The notes under the pieces were generated by a model. The model had not been told where the DNA came from. It saw nothing but the letters and a program-made list of their open reading frames with translations, and searched no databases. A stretch of 64,000 nt of DNA, from NCBI RefSeq assembly GCF_009883635.2, contig NZ_CP026115.2, positions 3,286,001-3,350,000 of the forward strand, written 5' to 3'. This document shows, in pieces, positions 19,587 to 28,754 of this stretch (the stretch's first letter is position 1; every line of letters begins with the position of its first letter). Source of the stretch: Pseudomonas putida. GTDB lineage: Bacteria > Pseudomonadota > Gammaproteobacteria > Pseudomonadales > Pseudomonadaceae. A program made the position numbers and the translations under genes.

Positions 19587-20728
19587 AGAACAATTTCGAT
19601 CGCATGCTCTCCAGCGAGGACGTGATGCGTCGACGCGCCAGCTTCCTGCAGCGCATCCACATCGACGGCCCCTTGCTGATCATCCTGCTGACCCTCGCGG
19701 CCGGCAGCCTGTTCGTCCTCTATTCGGCCAGTGGCAAGAACTGGGACCTGCTGCTCAAGCAGGCCACCTCGTTCGGCATCGGCCTGGTCTCGATGTTCGT
19801 CATCGCCCAGCTGGAGCCACGCTTCATGGCGCGCTGGGTGCCGCTGGCGTATCTGGTCGGGGTGTTCCTGCTGGTGGTGGTGGACGTCATGGGCCACAAC
19901 GCCATGGGCGCCACGCGCTGGATCAACATCCCCGGGGTGATCCGCTTCCAGCCCTCGGAATTCCTCAAGATCATCATGCCGGCGACCATTGCCTGGTACC
20001 TCTCCAAGCGTACCTTGCCGCCGCACCTGAAACACGTGGCAATAAGCCTGGTGTTGATCGGCGTGCCGTTCATTCTTATCGTCCGTCAGCCCGACCTGGG
20101 CACGGCGCTGCTGATTCTCGCCTCCGGTGCATTCGTGCTGTTCATGGGTGGCCTGCGCTGGCGCTGGATCCTCAGTGTGCTCGCGGCGACGGTGCCGGTG
20201 GCGGTGGCGATGTGGTTCTTCGTGATGCATGACTACCAGAAGCAGCGCGTACTGACCTTCCTCGACCCGGAGAGCGACCCGCTGGGTACCGGCTGGAACA
20301 TCATCCAGTCGAAGGCGGCGATCGGCTCCGGTGGCGTGTTTGGCAAGGGCTGGCTGCTGGGTACCCAGTCGCACCTGGACTTCCTGCCGGAAAGCCACAC
20401 CGACTTCATCATCGCGGTGCTTGGCGAGGAGTTCGGCCTGGTCGGTATCTGCCTGCTGCTGATCGTCTACCTGCTGCTGATCGGCCGCGGGCTGATGATC
20501 ACCGCACAGGCGCAGACCCTGTTTGGCAAGCTGCTCGCGGGCAGCCTGACCATGACCTTCTTTGTGTATGTGTTCGTCAATATCGGTATGGTCAGCGGCC
20601 TCTTGCCCGTGGTGGGCGTGCCGCTGCCCTTCATTAGCTATGGCGGAACTTCGTTGGTGACGCTGCTGTCAGCGTTTGGCGTTCTGATGTCGATCCACAC
20701 GCACCGCAAATGGATCGCGCAGGTTTGA
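19583..20728 (+). CDS. rodA: Rod-shape SEDS glycosyltransferase RodA
   Basis: SEDS-family peptidoglycan polymerase working with PBP2 in elongation. There are ten hydrophobic segments; the signature regions visible are GATRWINIPGVIRFQPSEFLKI near 110-132, RQPDLGTALLILASG near 168-182, the GTGWNIIQSKAAIGSGG loop, FLPESHTDFIIAVLGEEFG near 265, and the C-terminal LPFISYGGTSLVTLL. The GTG at 19583 (381 residues) overlaps the mrdA stop. An ATG at 19625 would give 367 residues and the common RodA start MRRR; I keep the coupled GTG but the shorter form is quite possible. Confidence 0.95.
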   Translation: MKNNFDRMLSSEDVMRRRASFLQRIHIDGPLLIILLTLAAGSLFVLYSASGKNWDLLLKQATSFGIGLVSMFVIAQLEPRFMARWVPLAYLVGVFLLVVVDVMGHNAMGATRWINIPGVIRFQPSEFLKIIMPATIAWYLSKRTLPPHLKHVAISLVLIGVPFILIVRQPDLGTALLILASGAFVLFMGGLRWRWILSVLAATVPVAVAMWFFVMHDYQKQRVLTFLDPESDPLGTGWNIIQSKAAIGSGGVFGKGWLLGTQSHLDFLPESHTDFIIAVLGEEFGLVGICLLLIVYLLLIGRGLMITAQAQTLFGKLLAGSLTMTFFVYVFVNIGMVSGLLPVVGVPLPFISYGGTSLVTLLSAFGVLMSIHTHRKWIAQV

Positions 20729-20745
20729 ATAAGGTGAAGAATTTC

Positions 20746-21756
20746 ATGCAAGCAGTGCGTAACTGGGCTGCCCGTTGTGCGCCGTGGATCGGCGCGGTGG
20801 GCCTGTTCGGCGCTGTACAGCTGGCCCATGCCGGCGATTACGACGGCTCGCCGCAAGTGACCGAGTTCGTGCTCCAGATGAGCCGCGACAATGGGTTTGC
20901 CCCCGAGCAATTGAACGGTGTGTTTCGCGAGGTGCAGCGCAAGCAGTCGATCCTCGACGCCATCTCGCGCCCGGCCGAGCGGGTCAAGCCGTGGAAGGAA
21001 TACCGGCCGATGTTCATCACTGACGCGCGCATCGCCCGTGGTGTGGACTTCTGGCGCCAGCACGAGGCGGTACTGGCCCGTGCTGAGCAGGAATATGGCG
21101 TGCCGGCGCAGTACATCGTCGCGATCATCGGCGTGGAAACCTTCTTCGGCCGCAACACCGGCAACTACCGGGTGATCGATGCCTTGTCGACCCTGGCCTT
21201 CGACTACCCGCCGCGTGCGGAATTCTTCCGCAAGGAACTGCGTGAGTTCCTGCTGCTGGCCCGTGACGAGCAGATCGATCCGCTTACCCTCAAGGGTTCT
21301 TATGCCGGTGCCATGGGCCTGCCGCAGTTCATGCCGAGCAGCTTCCGCAACTACGCGGTGGACTTCGACGGCGACGGCCACATCAATATCTGGAACAACC
21401 CCGACGATGCCATCGGCAGCGTAGCCAGCTACTTCAAGCGCCATGGCTGGGTAGCCGGCGAGCGCGTGGTCAGCCGCGCCCAGGTCAGTGGCGCGCAGGC
21501 GGATCTTGGCCTGACCACCGGTATCGAGCCGGCGAAAACCTTCGGGGAGTTGCGGGCGCTGGGCTGGTCGAGCCATGATGCGTTGCGCGATGATCTGCCG
21601 GTCACGGCCTTCCGCCTGGAGGGCGACAACGGCCCCGAGTACTGGATGGGCCTGAAGAACTTCTACGCGATCACTCGCTACAACCGCAGCGTGATGTATG
21701 CCATGGCGGTGCATCAGCTTGCGGAACAGCTGGTCCAAGTACGGGGCGTCAAGTAA
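20746..21756 (+). CDS. mltB: Lytic murein transglycosylase B (MltB/SltB1 type)
   Basis: Cleaves the MurNAc-GlcNAc bond of peptidoglycan in the periplasm, leaving 1,6-anhydro-MurNAc. The ATG at 20746 gives a 336-residue protein with a signal peptide (AVGLFGAVQLAHA, cleavage near residue 30) and no lipobox. The family-3 domain shows IVAIIGVETFFGRNTG with the catalytic Glu, GSYAGAMGLPQFMPSSFRNYAVDFDGDG and the DAIGSVASYF segment. AAGGTGA lies just upstream. It ends with TAATG shared with rlpA. It corresponds to the soluble SltB1-type enzyme that follows rodA in pseudomonads. Confidence 0.93.
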   Translation: MQAVRNWAARCAPWIGAVGLFGAVQLAHAGDYDGSPQVTEFVLQMSRDNGFAPEQLNGVFREVQRKQSILDAISRPAERVKPWKEYRPMFITDARIARGVDFWRQHEAVLARAEQEYGVPAQYIVAIIGVETFFGRNTGNYRVIDALSTLAFDYPPRAEFFRKELREFLLLARDEQIDPLTLKGSYAGAMGLPQFMPSSFRNYAVDFDGDGHINIWNNPDDAIGSVASYFKRHGWVAGERVVSRAQVSGAQADLGLTTGIEPAKTFGELRALGWSSHDALRDDLPVTAFRLEGDNGPEYWMGLKNFYAITRYNRSVMYAMAVHQLAEQLVQVRGVK

Positions 21757-22757
21757 TGCGCGCAATCCTCTCTGCCAACACCTTCAAACTGCTGACCTGC
21801 ATGACTGTCGGCATGCTGCTGGTCAGCTGTTCCTCAAGCCGCCCGACCCCTCAGGGCGGTGGCAACGTCGTCCGCTCCCAGCCTGGCCTGGACATCAACC
21901 GTGCCCACAAGGACGGTGCACCGTGGTGGGATGTGGACGTCAACAAGATCCCCGATGCCACCCCGACCGTGCATAGCGGTGCCTACAAGGCCAACCCGTA
22001 CACCGTGCTGGGCAAGACCTACTACCCGATGCAGGACTCGCGCAACTACCGCGCCGAGGGCACGGCGTCGTGGTACGGCACCAAGTTCCACGGCCAGAAC
22101 ACCGCCAACGGTGAACTGTACGACCTGTACGGCATGAGTGCGGCGCACAAGACCCTGCCACTGCCGGCCTATGTAAGAGTGACCAACCTGGCCAACGGCC
22201 GCAGTGTGATCCTGCGGGTCAACGACCGTGGCCCGTTCTATTCCGACCGCATCATCGACCTGTCCTATGCGGCGGCGAAAAAGCTCGGCTACGCCGAGAT
22301 CGGCACCGCGCACGTGCGGGTCGAGGGCATCGACCCGCAGCAATGGTGGGCGCAGAAGGGCCAGCAGCCGCCGCTGATGCTGAAAGAGCCGCAGGTCGCC
22401 CAGACCCAGGCGATTCCGGCCAGCACCGGGCGGGTCGAGCAGTGGACCCCGCCGCCGCAGCAGCACGCGGCGCCAGTGCTGCCGGTGCAGGTGGGCGGCG
22501 GCAACGTGCCAGCCGGCGCTGCTGGCAACGTCCTTCAGGTGGGCGCCTTCGCCAACCCGGACGCTGCCGAACTGCTGCGTTCCAAGCTCAGCACCATGGT
22601 CAGCGCACCGGTGTTCATCAGCTCCATCGTACGTAACCAGCAAACCCTGCACCGCGTGCGCCTGGGGCCGTTCAGCAGCCAGGGCGAGATCCAGCAGGCA
22701 CAAGACAGCATTCGCCTGGCGAACCTTGGCCAGGCCAAGCTGGTCACAGCTGACTGA
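21756..22757 (+). CDS. rlpA: Septal-ring lipoprotein/lytic transglycosylase RlpA
   Basis: Outer-membrane lipoprotein that cleaves stem-peptide-free (denuded) glycan strands at the septum. The 333-residue precursor has the lipobox MLLVSCSS, a double-psi beta-barrel domain (about 95-190) with TASWYGTKFHGQNTANGE and VRVNDRGPFYSDRIIDLSYAAAKKLG, a Pro/Gln-rich linker, and a C-terminal SPOR domain (about 255-330: VLQVGAFANPDAAELLRSKL, VRLGPF) that binds denuded glycan. The ATG overlaps the mltB stop by one base. The hairpin terminator begins within its stop codon. Confidence 0.96.
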   Translation: MRAILSANTFKLLTCMTVGMLLVSCSSSRPTPQGGGNVVRSQPGLDINRAHKDGAPWWDVDVNKIPDATPTVHSGAYKANPYTVLGKTYYPMQDSRNYRAEGTASWYGTKFHGQNTANGELYDLYGMSAAHKTLPLPAYVRVTNLANGRSVILRVNDRGPFYSDRIIDLSYAAAKKLGYAEIGTAHVRVEGIDPQQWWAQKGQQPPLMLKEPQVAQTQAIPASTGRVEQWTPPPQQHAAPVLPVQVGGGNVPAGAAGNVLQVGAFANPDAAELLRSKLSTMVSAPVFISSIVRNQQTLHRVRLGPFSSQGEIQQAQDSIRLANLGQAKLVTAD

Positions 22758-22800
22758 CAGTTTTTTGTGGGGGCCCAGGCCCCCACAAACTGTCGGTTTT
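22756..22800 (+). terminator. Intrinsic terminator after rlpA
   Basis: A long hairpin (gacagttttttgtgggggcc pairing with ggcccccacaaactgtc) followed by ggtttt. It closes the proA-to-rlpA gene string. The stem starts at the rlpA stop codon. Confidence 0.8.
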
Positions 22801-22982
22801 GTCATGAACTGCCGGCCCCGGCCATGTACAATGTCGGCTTTTGCCCGCAGCGACATAAGGCCGCACCCTGATTCAGCCGTTCAGGGGTGGGCCGGCCATG
22901 GCCATCAAAACTAGACTGACTGGCGCTGGGCACACGATGTGGCCCAGGGAACATCAGACCATTAGCGATTTTCGAGAGACGG

Positions 22983-24143
22983 ATGAACATCACCAACCTT
23001 GCCAAACGACTTTGCCTGCCCGTACTGCTGATGCTCACGCCTGCTGCCTTCGCAGCAGAGCAGATGATGCCGGCGCCACCGCAACTGGCAGCCAAGTCTT
23101 ACGTACTCATGGACGCGTCCAGCGGCAACGTGCTGGTCGAGAACAACGGTGACGAGCGCCTGCCGCCAGCCAGCCTGACCAAGCTGATGACCGCCTACAT
23201 CGCCACCGTCGACATCCGTCGTGGCCAGATCGGCGAGAACGACCCGGTCACCGTCAGCGAAAACGCCTGGCGTACCGGCGGTTCGCGCATGTTCATCAAG
23301 GTCGGCAGCCAGGTCACCGTCAGCGACCTGCTGCACGGCATCATCATCCAGTCGGGCAACGATGCCTCGGTCGCCCTGTCCGAGCACATCGCCGGCAGCG
23401 AAGACGCCTTCGCCGACATGATGAACAAGACGGCATCTGAACTGGGCATGTCCAACAGCCACTTCATGAACCCGACCGGCCTGCCGAACCCGGAGCACTA
23501 CTCCTCGGCTCACGACATGGCCCTGCTGGCCCGCGCGATCATCAACATCGACCCGGCCCACTACGCCATCTACTCGCAGAAAGAGTTCTTCTGGAACAAC
23601 ATCAAGCAGCCGAACCGCAACCTGCTGCTGTGGCGTGACAAGACCGTCGACGGTCTGAAAACCGGCCACACCGAAGAAGCCGGCTACTGCATGGTGGCTT
23701 CGGCCGTACGTGACGGCCAGCGCCTGATCGCCGTGGTGTTCGGTACCAACAGTGAACAGGCCCGTGCCGCCGAGACCCAGAAGCTGCTGACCTACGGTTT
23801 CCGCTTCTTCGAAACCCAGACCTTCTACCAGAAGGGTACCGAGCTGGCCCAGGCTCCGGTCTGGAAGGGCGCTACCGGCCAAGTCAAAGCAGGCCTGGCC
23901 GACGACCTGACCATGACTATGCCTAAAGGCCAATTGAAGCGCCTGCAGGCTTCGATGACCATGAACCCGCAGCTCACCGCACCGATCGCCAAAGGTGACG
24001 TGATCGGCAAAGTGGAAGTCAAACTGGACGAGAACGTGGTTCACAGCGCCGACCTGATCGCCCTCGATGGCGTCGAGGAAGGTGGTTTCTTCCGCCGTAT
24101 GTGGGATAGCATCCGTCTATTCTTCTACGGGTTGTTCAACTGA
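22983..24143 (+). CDS. dacA: D-alanyl-D-alanine carboxypeptidase (PBP5/PBP6 family)
   Basis: Trims the terminal D-Ala from pentapeptide side chains in the periplasm. The 386-residue precursor has a signal peptide cleaved near AFA-AE (residue 25). The active-site motifs are SLTK (Ser64, Lys67), SGN (124-126) and KTG (226-228). The C-terminal beta domain (about 280-360) ends in an amphipathic helix (FFRRMWDSIRLFFYGLF) that anchors the protein to the inner membrane. ATG start. It stands apart from rlpA, behind a terminator, and has its own terminator downstream. Called dacC in P. aeruginosa. Confidence 0.95.
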   Translation: MNITNLAKRLCLPVLLMLTPAAFAAEQMMPAPPQLAAKSYVLMDASSGNVLVENNGDERLPPASLTKLMTAYIATVDIRRGQIGENDPVTVSENAWRTGGSRMFIKVGSQVTVSDLLHGIIIQSGNDASVALSEHIAGSEDAFADMMNKTASELGMSNSHFMNPTGLPNPEHYSSAHDMALLARAIINIDPAHYAIYSQKEFFWNNIKQPNRNLLLWRDKTVDGLKTGHTEEAGYCMVASAVRDGQRLIAVVFGTNSEQARAAETQKLLTYGFRFFETQTFYQKGTELAQAPVWKGATGQVKAGLADDLTMTMPKGQLKRLQASMTMNPQLTAPIAKGDVIGKVEVKLDENVVHSADLIALDGVEEGGFFRRMWDSIRLFFYGLFN

Positions 24144-24158
24144 TACGTGACCTGCAAG

Positions 24159-24190
24159 CCCCCGCGCATCCTGCGGGGGCGTTGTTGTTG
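24159..24190 (+). terminator. Intrinsic terminator after dacA
   Basis: Perfect 8-bp GC stem (gcccccgc/gcgggggc) with a 7-base loop, then gttgttgtt in place of a clean U-run. It separates dacA from the ybeD-lipB-lipA group. Confidence 0.65.
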
Positions 24191-24216
24191 CCACGGCTTA
24201 CGAGGCCGTTTCCGCC

Positions 24217-24492
24217 ATGAGCGAACCTGACGTCAAGTCGCACAAGATCGAATTCCCCTGCGCCGATTACCCCATCAAGGTAATCGGCGACACCGTTGTC
24301 GGCTTCAAGGACACGGTGATCGAGATCCTTAGCAAGCACGCCAAGGTCGACCTTTCCACCCTGGCCGAGCGCCAGAGCAAGGAAGGCAAGTACACTACCG
24401 TGCAACTGCACATCGTCGCCGAAAGCGAGAACCAGCTGCACGACATCAACAGTGCCCTGCGTGCCACCGGCATCGTGAAAATGGTGCTCTGA
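24217..24492 (+). CDS. ybeD: DUF493/YbeD-family protein
   Basis: A 91-residue cytoplasmic protein of the DUF493 family, which has an ACT-like alpha/beta fold. Motifs are [17 protein letters not shown] near 10-26 and [30 protein letters not shown] at the end. Its conserved place between dacA and lipB suggests a regulatory part in lipoate or wall metabolism, but no function is established. The ATG at 24217 gives the full family length. Its TGA overlaps the lipB ATG (TGATG). Confidence 0.93.
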   Translation: MSEPDVKSHKIEFPCADYPIKVIGDTVVGFKDTVIEILSKHAKVDLSTLAERQSKEGKYTTVQLHIVAESENQLHDINSALRATGIVKMVL

Positions 24493-25139
24493 TGTCGCTT
24501 TGCCTCGGTATTCGCGAGCTTGGCCTGCAGCCCTATGAACCGGTGCTGGAGGCCATGCGTCGCTTCACCGAGCAGCGTAGCCCGGACAGCCAGGACGAAA
24601 TCTGGCTGGTCGAGCACCCCGCGGTCTTCACCCAGGGCCAGGCCGGCAAGGCCGAGCACCTGCTGGTACCGGGCGACATCCCGGTGGTGCAGACCGATCG
24701 CGGCGGCCAGGTGACCTACCATGGCCCCGGGCAGCTGGTGGCCTACCTGCTGCTGGACGTGCGCCGTCTGGGCTTTGGCGTGCGCGAGCTGGTCAGTCGC
24801 ATCGAGCAGACCCTGATCGACCTGCTTGCCAGCTATGGCGTCAACGCCGTAGCCAAGCCCGATGCGCCGGGTGTCTATGTCGACGGAGCGAAAATCGCCT
24901 CCCTCGGCCTGCGAATCCGCAACGGCCGTTCCTTCCACGGCCTTGCTCTGAACGTGGACATGGACCTTGCGCCATTCCGCCGAATCAACCCCTGCGGGTA
25001 TGCGGGGCTGGCCATGACCCAGCTGCGCGACCTGGCAGGCCCGATCGAACTCGACGAGGTCAGGACAAGGCTGCGCGGACAGCTGGTCAGGCACCTCGAC
25101 TATGCTGAGCAGACGACCCTCACGGGCGGAATCGACTGA
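24492..25139 (+). CDS. lipB: Octanoyl-[ACP]:protein N-octanoyltransferase
   Basis: Transfers octanoate from acyl carrier protein to the lipoyl domains of 2-oxoacid dehydrogenases and the glycine-cleavage H protein, the first step of lipoate synthesis. The 215-residue protein shows [24 protein letters not shown], the signature [19 protein letters not shown] near 72-90, and [24 protein letters not shown] carrying the catalytic Lys, then [13 protein letters not shown] with the conserved Cys. The ATG overlaps the ybeD stop. lipA follows 2 bp after. Confidence 0.96.
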   Translation: MSLCLGIRELGLQPYEPVLEAMRRFTEQRSPDSQDEIWLVEHPAVFTQGQAGKAEHLLVPGDIPVVQTDRGGQVTYHGPGQLVAYLLLDVRRLGFGVRELVSRIEQTLIDLLASYGVNAVAKPDAPGVYVDGAKIASLGLRIRNGRSFHGLALNVDMDLAPFRRINPCGYAGLAMTQLRDLAGPIELDEVRTRLRGQLVRHLDYAEQTTLTGGID

Positions 25140-25141
25140 AT

Positions 25142-26158
25142 ATGACAACTGTGCAAGAAGCCGTGCCGAACCTGATCCCTACCCAGGATGCCACCGCGCG
25201 CCCAGCGCCGAAGAAAGTGGAAGCCGGGGTAAAACTGCGTGGCGCCGAAAAGGTCGCGCGTATCCCGGTGAAGATCATCCCCACCGACGAACTGCCGAAA
25301 AAGCCTGACTGGATCCGCGTGCGCATCCCGGTATCCCCGGAAGTCGACCGCATCAAGCAGCTGCTGCGCAAGCACAAGCTGCACAGCGTGTGCGAAGAGG
25401 CGTCCTGCCCGAACCTGGGCGAGTGCTTCTCCGGTGGCACTGCGACCTTCATGATCATGGGCGACATCTGCACCCGTCGTTGCCCGTTCTGCGACGTCGG
25501 CCACGGCCGGCCGAAGCCGCTGGACCTGGACGAGCCAAAGAACCTGGCCGTTGCCATCGCCGACCTGCGCCTGAAGTACGTGGTGATCACCTCGGTGGAC
25601 CGTGACGACCTGCGTGACGGTGGTGCCCAGCACTTCGCCGACTGCATTCGCGAAATCCGTGCCTTGTCGCCGGGCGTGCAGCTGGAAACCCTGGTGCCGG
25701 ACTACCGTGGCCGCATGGACGTCGCCCTGGAAATCACCGCACAAACGCCGCCAGACGTGTTCAACCACAACCTCGAGACCGTACCGCGTCTGTACAAGGC
25801 CGCGCGACCGGGTTCGGACTACGACTGGTCGCTGGACCTGCTGCAGAAATTCAAGCAGATGGTTCCGCACGTGCCGACCAAGTCGGGCCTGATGCTTGGC
25901 CTGGGCGAAACCGACGAGGAAGTGATCGAAGTGATGCACCGCATGCGCGAGCATGACATCGACATGCTGACCCTCGGCCAGTACCTGCAGCCGTCTCGCA
26001 GCCACCTGCCGGTGCAGCGCTTCGTCCACCCGGACACCTTCGCCTGGTTCGCCGAGGAAGGCTACAAGATGGGCTTCAAGAACGTTGCTTCCGGTCCGTT
26101 GGTACGTTCGTCGTACCACGCCGACCAGCAAGCTCACGAAGCCAAGATCAAGCTCTGA
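25142..26158 (+). CDS. lipA: Lipoyl synthase (radical SAM)
   Basis: Inserts two sulfurs into octanoyl-protein to form lipoyl groups. The 338-residue protein binds two 4Fe-4S clusters: the auxiliary set in [12 protein letters not shown] and the radical SAM set in [13 protein letters not shown], both near residues 80-125. The C-terminal RSSYHAD supplies the conserved serine ligand. Other family features are [20 protein letters not shown] and [16 protein letters not shown] start, directly after lipB, with a strong terminator behind. The octanoyltransferase and the sulfur-inserting enzyme thus form one transcription unit. Confidence 0.97.
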   Translation: MTTVQEAVPNLIPTQDATARPAPKKVEAGVKLRGAEKVARIPVKIIPTDELPKKPDWIRVRIPVSPEVDRIKQLLRKHKLHSVCEEASCPNLGECFSGGTATFMIMGDICTRRCPFCDVGHGRPKPLDLDEPKNLAVAIADLRLKYVVITSVDRDDLRDGGAQHFADCIREIRALSPGVQLETLVPDYRGRMDVALEITAQTPPDVFNHNLETVPRLYKAARPGSDYDWSLDLLQKFKQMVPHVPTKSGLMLGLGETDEEVIEVMHRMREHDIDMLTLGQYLQPSRSHLPVQRFVHPDTFAWFAEEGYKMGFKNVASGPLVRSSYHADQQAHEAKIKL

Positions 26159-26176
26159 TCCGGGCTTGAGCTGATC

Positions 26177-26219
26177 ATGCCGATGCACGCTGAAAGGCGG
26201 CATCGGCATTTTTGTTTTT
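26177..26219 (+). terminator. Intrinsic terminator after lipA
   Basis: Perfect 9-bp stem (atgccgatg/catcggcat, 26177-26185 and 26201-26209) followed by tttttgttttt. Ends the lip unit. Confidence 0.85.
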
Positions 26220-26240
26220 GCTGTCCAGTAAGGAGCTGCG

Positions 26241-27179
26241 ATGAATTGCGCTGAAACCACGAAGTCCCGTTTGCCCACGGTGCTGGCGGATAACGCTTGC
26301 TTTGCCATCGTTGCACCGGCCGGGCCGGCTCGTCTGGATGCGCAGAAGGCTGGCCAGTGGTTCAGCGAGCGTGGCTACCGCTGCCGTATCTACCCGGGCG
26401 TTCACGAGGCCGAGGGTTACCTGGCCGGCAGCGACGAGCAGCGCCTGCAAGACCTGCACGCGGCTTTTACCGACCCGGAAATCGACGCGATTCTGTGCAT
26501 GCGCGGTGGTTATGGCAGCATGCGCCTGCTCGATCGGCTCGATTTCGAGCTGATTCGCCGCAACCCCAAGCCGCTGGTTGGCTACAGCGATATCACAGCG
26601 CTGCACACGGCGATCTATCAGCGTACCGGGCTGATCACTTTCCACGGCGCGATGCTCAATGCCGACCTGTTGGGCGCCAAGCTGCAGCCGACCGAGTCGT
26701 CGCTGCTGGCGCTATTGGGCGGGCATTTGGGGGAGGGAGATGAAATTGTCCATCCGACCGATTTCGCCTTGAACTGCGTGGTGCCCGGCGTTGCCAGTGG
26801 CCGCCTGCTCGGTGGCAACCTGTCGATGCTGAGCGCGACCCTCGGGACGGTAGCGGAGATTGATACCCGTGACTGCATCCTGTTCATCGAAGACGTCAAC
26901 GAGCCGCTGTATCGGGTGGACCGGTTGCTGACCCACTTGCGCCTGGCTGGCAAGCTACAGGGCATCAAGGGCGTGCTGGTGGGGGATTTTGCCGGTATTA
27001 CCGTCGCGGCGTTGGCGCCGCTGCTGGAGGAGACTTTCGGGCCGCTGGGCGTGCCGGTGCTGGCCGGGTGGCGCAGTGGGCATTGTGATCCGAATGTGTG
27101 CTTGCCGCTGGGGGCCTTGGTGAGGCTGGACAGTGAGAAGCAGACACTGGTGCTGGGGCAGGACCTGTTCAAGTCTTGA
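26241..27179 (+). CDS. ldcA: Muramoyltetrapeptide (L,D-) carboxypeptidase
   Basis: Serine peptidase of the S66 (LdcA/MccF) family that removes the terminal D-Ala from recycled murein tetrapeptide in the cytoplasm, producing the tripeptide that Mpl, also in this window, religates. The 312-residue protein has the opening FAIVAPAGPARLDA, the nucleophile elbow MRGGYGSMRLLDRL (Ser near 94), LVGYSDITALHTAIY, and C-terminal IEDVNEPLYRVDRLLTHL plus GWRSGHCDPNVCLPLGA, which carry the Glu and His of the triad. ATG start with AAGGAG upstream. Confidence 0.93.
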   Translation: MNCAETTKSRLPTVLADNACFAIVAPAGPARLDAQKAGQWFSERGYRCRIYPGVHEAEGYLAGSDEQRLQDLHAAFTDPEIDAILCMRGGYGSMRLLDRLDFELIRRNPKPLVGYSDITALHTAIYQRTGLITFHGAMLNADLLGAKLQPTESSLLALLGGHLGEGDEIVHPTDFALNCVVPGVASGRLLGGNLSMLSATLGTVAEIDTRDCILFIEDVNEPLYRVDRLLTHLRLAGKLQGIKGVLVGDFAGITVAALAPLLEETFGPLGVPVLAGWRSGHCDPNVCLPLGALVRLDSEKQTLVLGQDLFKS

Positions 27180-27186
27180 AATAGCC

Positions 27187-27205
27187 GGGGCCGCAAAGCG
27201 GCCCC
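27187..27205. terminator. Hairpin between convergent ldcA and the second MltB gene
   Basis: Perfect 8-bp stem ggggccgc/gcggcccc with loop aaa, located in the 33-bp gap between two convergent genes. No U-run follows on either strand, so it may act as a shared weak terminator or 3' stabiliser. Confidence 0.45.
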
Positions 27206-27212
27206 AGGTGCA

Positions 27213-28529
27213 TCAGCGCTGACGCAGGCTATCGAGCAGCTTGTGGGTCGGGTAGCCATCCGCCGGCCACCCCAGCTGCTGCTGGGCATTACGAATCGCC
27301 TTGCGGGTATTGGCCCCGATGATGCCATCCGGGTTCCCCGCCTCATGCCCGCTGGCATTCAACAGATTCTGCAACTCCATCCGCTCGCTGCGGCTCAATG
27401 GCAGGTCTTCTTTCGGCCAACTGCCGCTGATGAAGCCCCAGCCCGAGAAGCGATCACCCAGCAGGCTCACCGCCAGGGCATAGGACGACGAGTTGTTGTA
27501 CTTGAGGATCGCGCGGAAGTTGTCCAGCACCAGGAACGCAGGCCCACGGGCACCAGCCGGTAACAGCAGGGCCGCCGACAGCTGGTTGCTGCCAGCTGGC
27601 AGCTGGGTACCCGCCGGTAGCTTTACGCCCATCTGCAGCCATTCATAGACTGGCTTGCGCAGCGCGCCGTCGGCCTGCCAGAAGTCGAAGCCTGCCGGTA
27701 CCTGCACTTCGAAGCCCCAAGGCTGGCCATGTTTCCAGCCAGAGCTCTGCAGGTAGTGCGCAGTCGATGCCAGGGCATCGGGCGTGCTGTTCCAGATATC
27801 CCTGCGGCCATCACCGTCGAAATCAACCGCATGGGTGTTGTAGGTGGTCGGGATGAACTGGGTCTGGCCCATGGCACCGGCCCACGAACCACGCATGGCC
27901 TCGGGCTGGATATCGCCATGCTGGATGATCTGCAGGGCGGCGATCAGTTGGTCTTGGGCGAACTGCGGGCGGCGGCCTTCATAGGCCAGGGTGGCCAGCG
28001 AGCGGATCACTGACTTGTTGCCCTGGAACTGACCGAAGTTGCTTTCCATGCCCCATACCGCAACCAGCACCTGACGATCGACGCCATAGCGTTGCTCGAT
28101 ACGGGTCAGCAGCTCGGCGTTCTGTTCCAGCAGTTTCTTGCCGTTGCGCACGCGCAGGGGCGACAGAGCGCCTTCGAGGTACTCCCACACCGGGCGAGTG
28201 AATTCGGGCTGGCTGCGGTCGGCCTTGATCACGTCCATGTCTGGTGTAACGCCGAGGAACGCTCGGTCGAATGTGCTCGGTGCGATGCCGGCCTGAAGTG
28301 CCTGCTGACGGAAGTTCGCCTGCCATTCGGCGAAGGTCTGCAGGGGCTGGATTTCAGTGCTGACGTCAGGTGTGGCGTTGGGCAGGGTCACTACCGGCGC
28401 AGGCTGGGCAGGGGCCAGCGGCAGGGCGTCGGCGGCGGTGGGTTTTTCCGCGCAGGCGACGAGCAGGATGAAGCTGGAGGCCGCGAGCAACTGGCGGGAA
28501 TTCCAACGGGGGAGAAGACTCAAGAGCAT
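27213..28529 (-). CDS. Lytic murein transglycosylase with peptidoglycan-binding domain (SltB3/MltB type)
   Basis: Second family-3 lytic transglycosylase of the window, distinct from mltB at 20.7 kb. The 438-residue precursor has the lipobox ILLVAC (Cys26), so it is probably lipidated. The catalytic domain (about 65-365) contains VLVAVWGMESNFGQFQG with the catalytic Glu, GSWAGAMGQTQFIPTTYNTHAVDFDGDGRRDIW and the ALASTAHYL segment. A C-terminal peptidoglycan-binding domain (about 380-435, LLNASGHEAGNPDGIIGANTRKAIRNAQQQLG) follows. In P. aeruginosa the enzyme placed near holA-lptE-leuS is SltB3, which has this domain order. Confidence 0.92.
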   Translation of the reverse strand: MLLSLLPRWNSRQLLAASSFILLVACAEKPTAADALPLAPAQPAPVVTLPNATPDVSTEIQPLQTFAEWQANFRQQALQAGIAPSTFDRAFLGVTPDMDVIKADRSQPEFTRPVWEYLEGALSPLRVRNGKKLLEQNAELLTRIEQRYGVDRQVLVAVWGMESNFGQFQGNKSVIRSLATLAYEGRRPQFAQDQLIAALQIIQHGDIQPEAMRGSWAGAMGQTQFIPTTYNTHAVDFDGDGRRDIWNSTPDALASTAHYLQSSGWKHGQPWGFEVQVPAGFDFWQADGALRKPVYEWLQMGVKLPAGTQLPAGSNQLSAALLLPAGARGPAFLVLDNFRAILKYNNSSSYALAVSLLGDRFSGWGFISGSWPKEDLPLSRSERMELQNLLNASGHEAGNPDGIIGANTRKAIRNAQQQLGWPADGYPTHKLLDSLRQR

Positions 28530-28589
28530 GCACAGATCCAGAATTGCAGGTCAGGTGCCGACCATACCATGCCTGCGCTTGTGATGCTT

Positions 28590-28754
28590 TCATGCGGCCA
28601 AAAAGTAAGAAGCCTCCCAATCTCTCGATTGGAAGGCTTCGCGGCGGTAGCTGCCTTTGCCCTTTTCCGGTCGTTCCTGGCGGCAGCGGAACAGCGGTTG
28701 GGCGATGATCGACTTGGCCTTGTTGGGGCCGTGCTTTTTCGGCTTCTTGCTCAT
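28590..28754 (-). CDS. arfA: Alternative ribosome-rescue factor ArfA
   Basis: Small basic protein that enters stalled ribosomes lacking a stop codon and recruits RF2 to release the chain when trans-translation fails. The 54-residue product starts MSKKPKKHGPNKAKSII and has the family motif PEKGKGSYRREA near residues 29-40. I chose the ATG at 28754; an upstream extension to 28859 has no family support. A hairpin plus U-run lies inside the last codons, so most transcripts should end before the TGA. This is the known ArfA control scheme: the non-stop mRNA is removed by tmRNA, and ArfA accumulates only when tmRNA is saturated. Confidence 0.9.
   Translation of the reverse strand: MSKKPKKHGPNKAKSIIAQPLFRCRQERPEKGKGSYRREAFQSRDWEASYFLAA
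28600..28640 (-). terminator. arfA: Intrinsic terminator within the arfA coding region
   Basis: Read on the minus strand, gaagcctt and ccaatc pair with gattgg and aggcttc around a 4-base loop (28609-28640, one mismatch), followed immediately by ttacttttt. The U-run ends about three codons before the arfA TGA at 28590-28592. Transcripts ending here lack a stop codon. Confidence 0.8.

Noticed and set aside
22799..22832. Sigma-70 promoter for dacA (TTGTCA with TACAAT)
   Set aside because: The two hexamers are 22 bp apart, too far for a normal promoter, so not listed as a feature.
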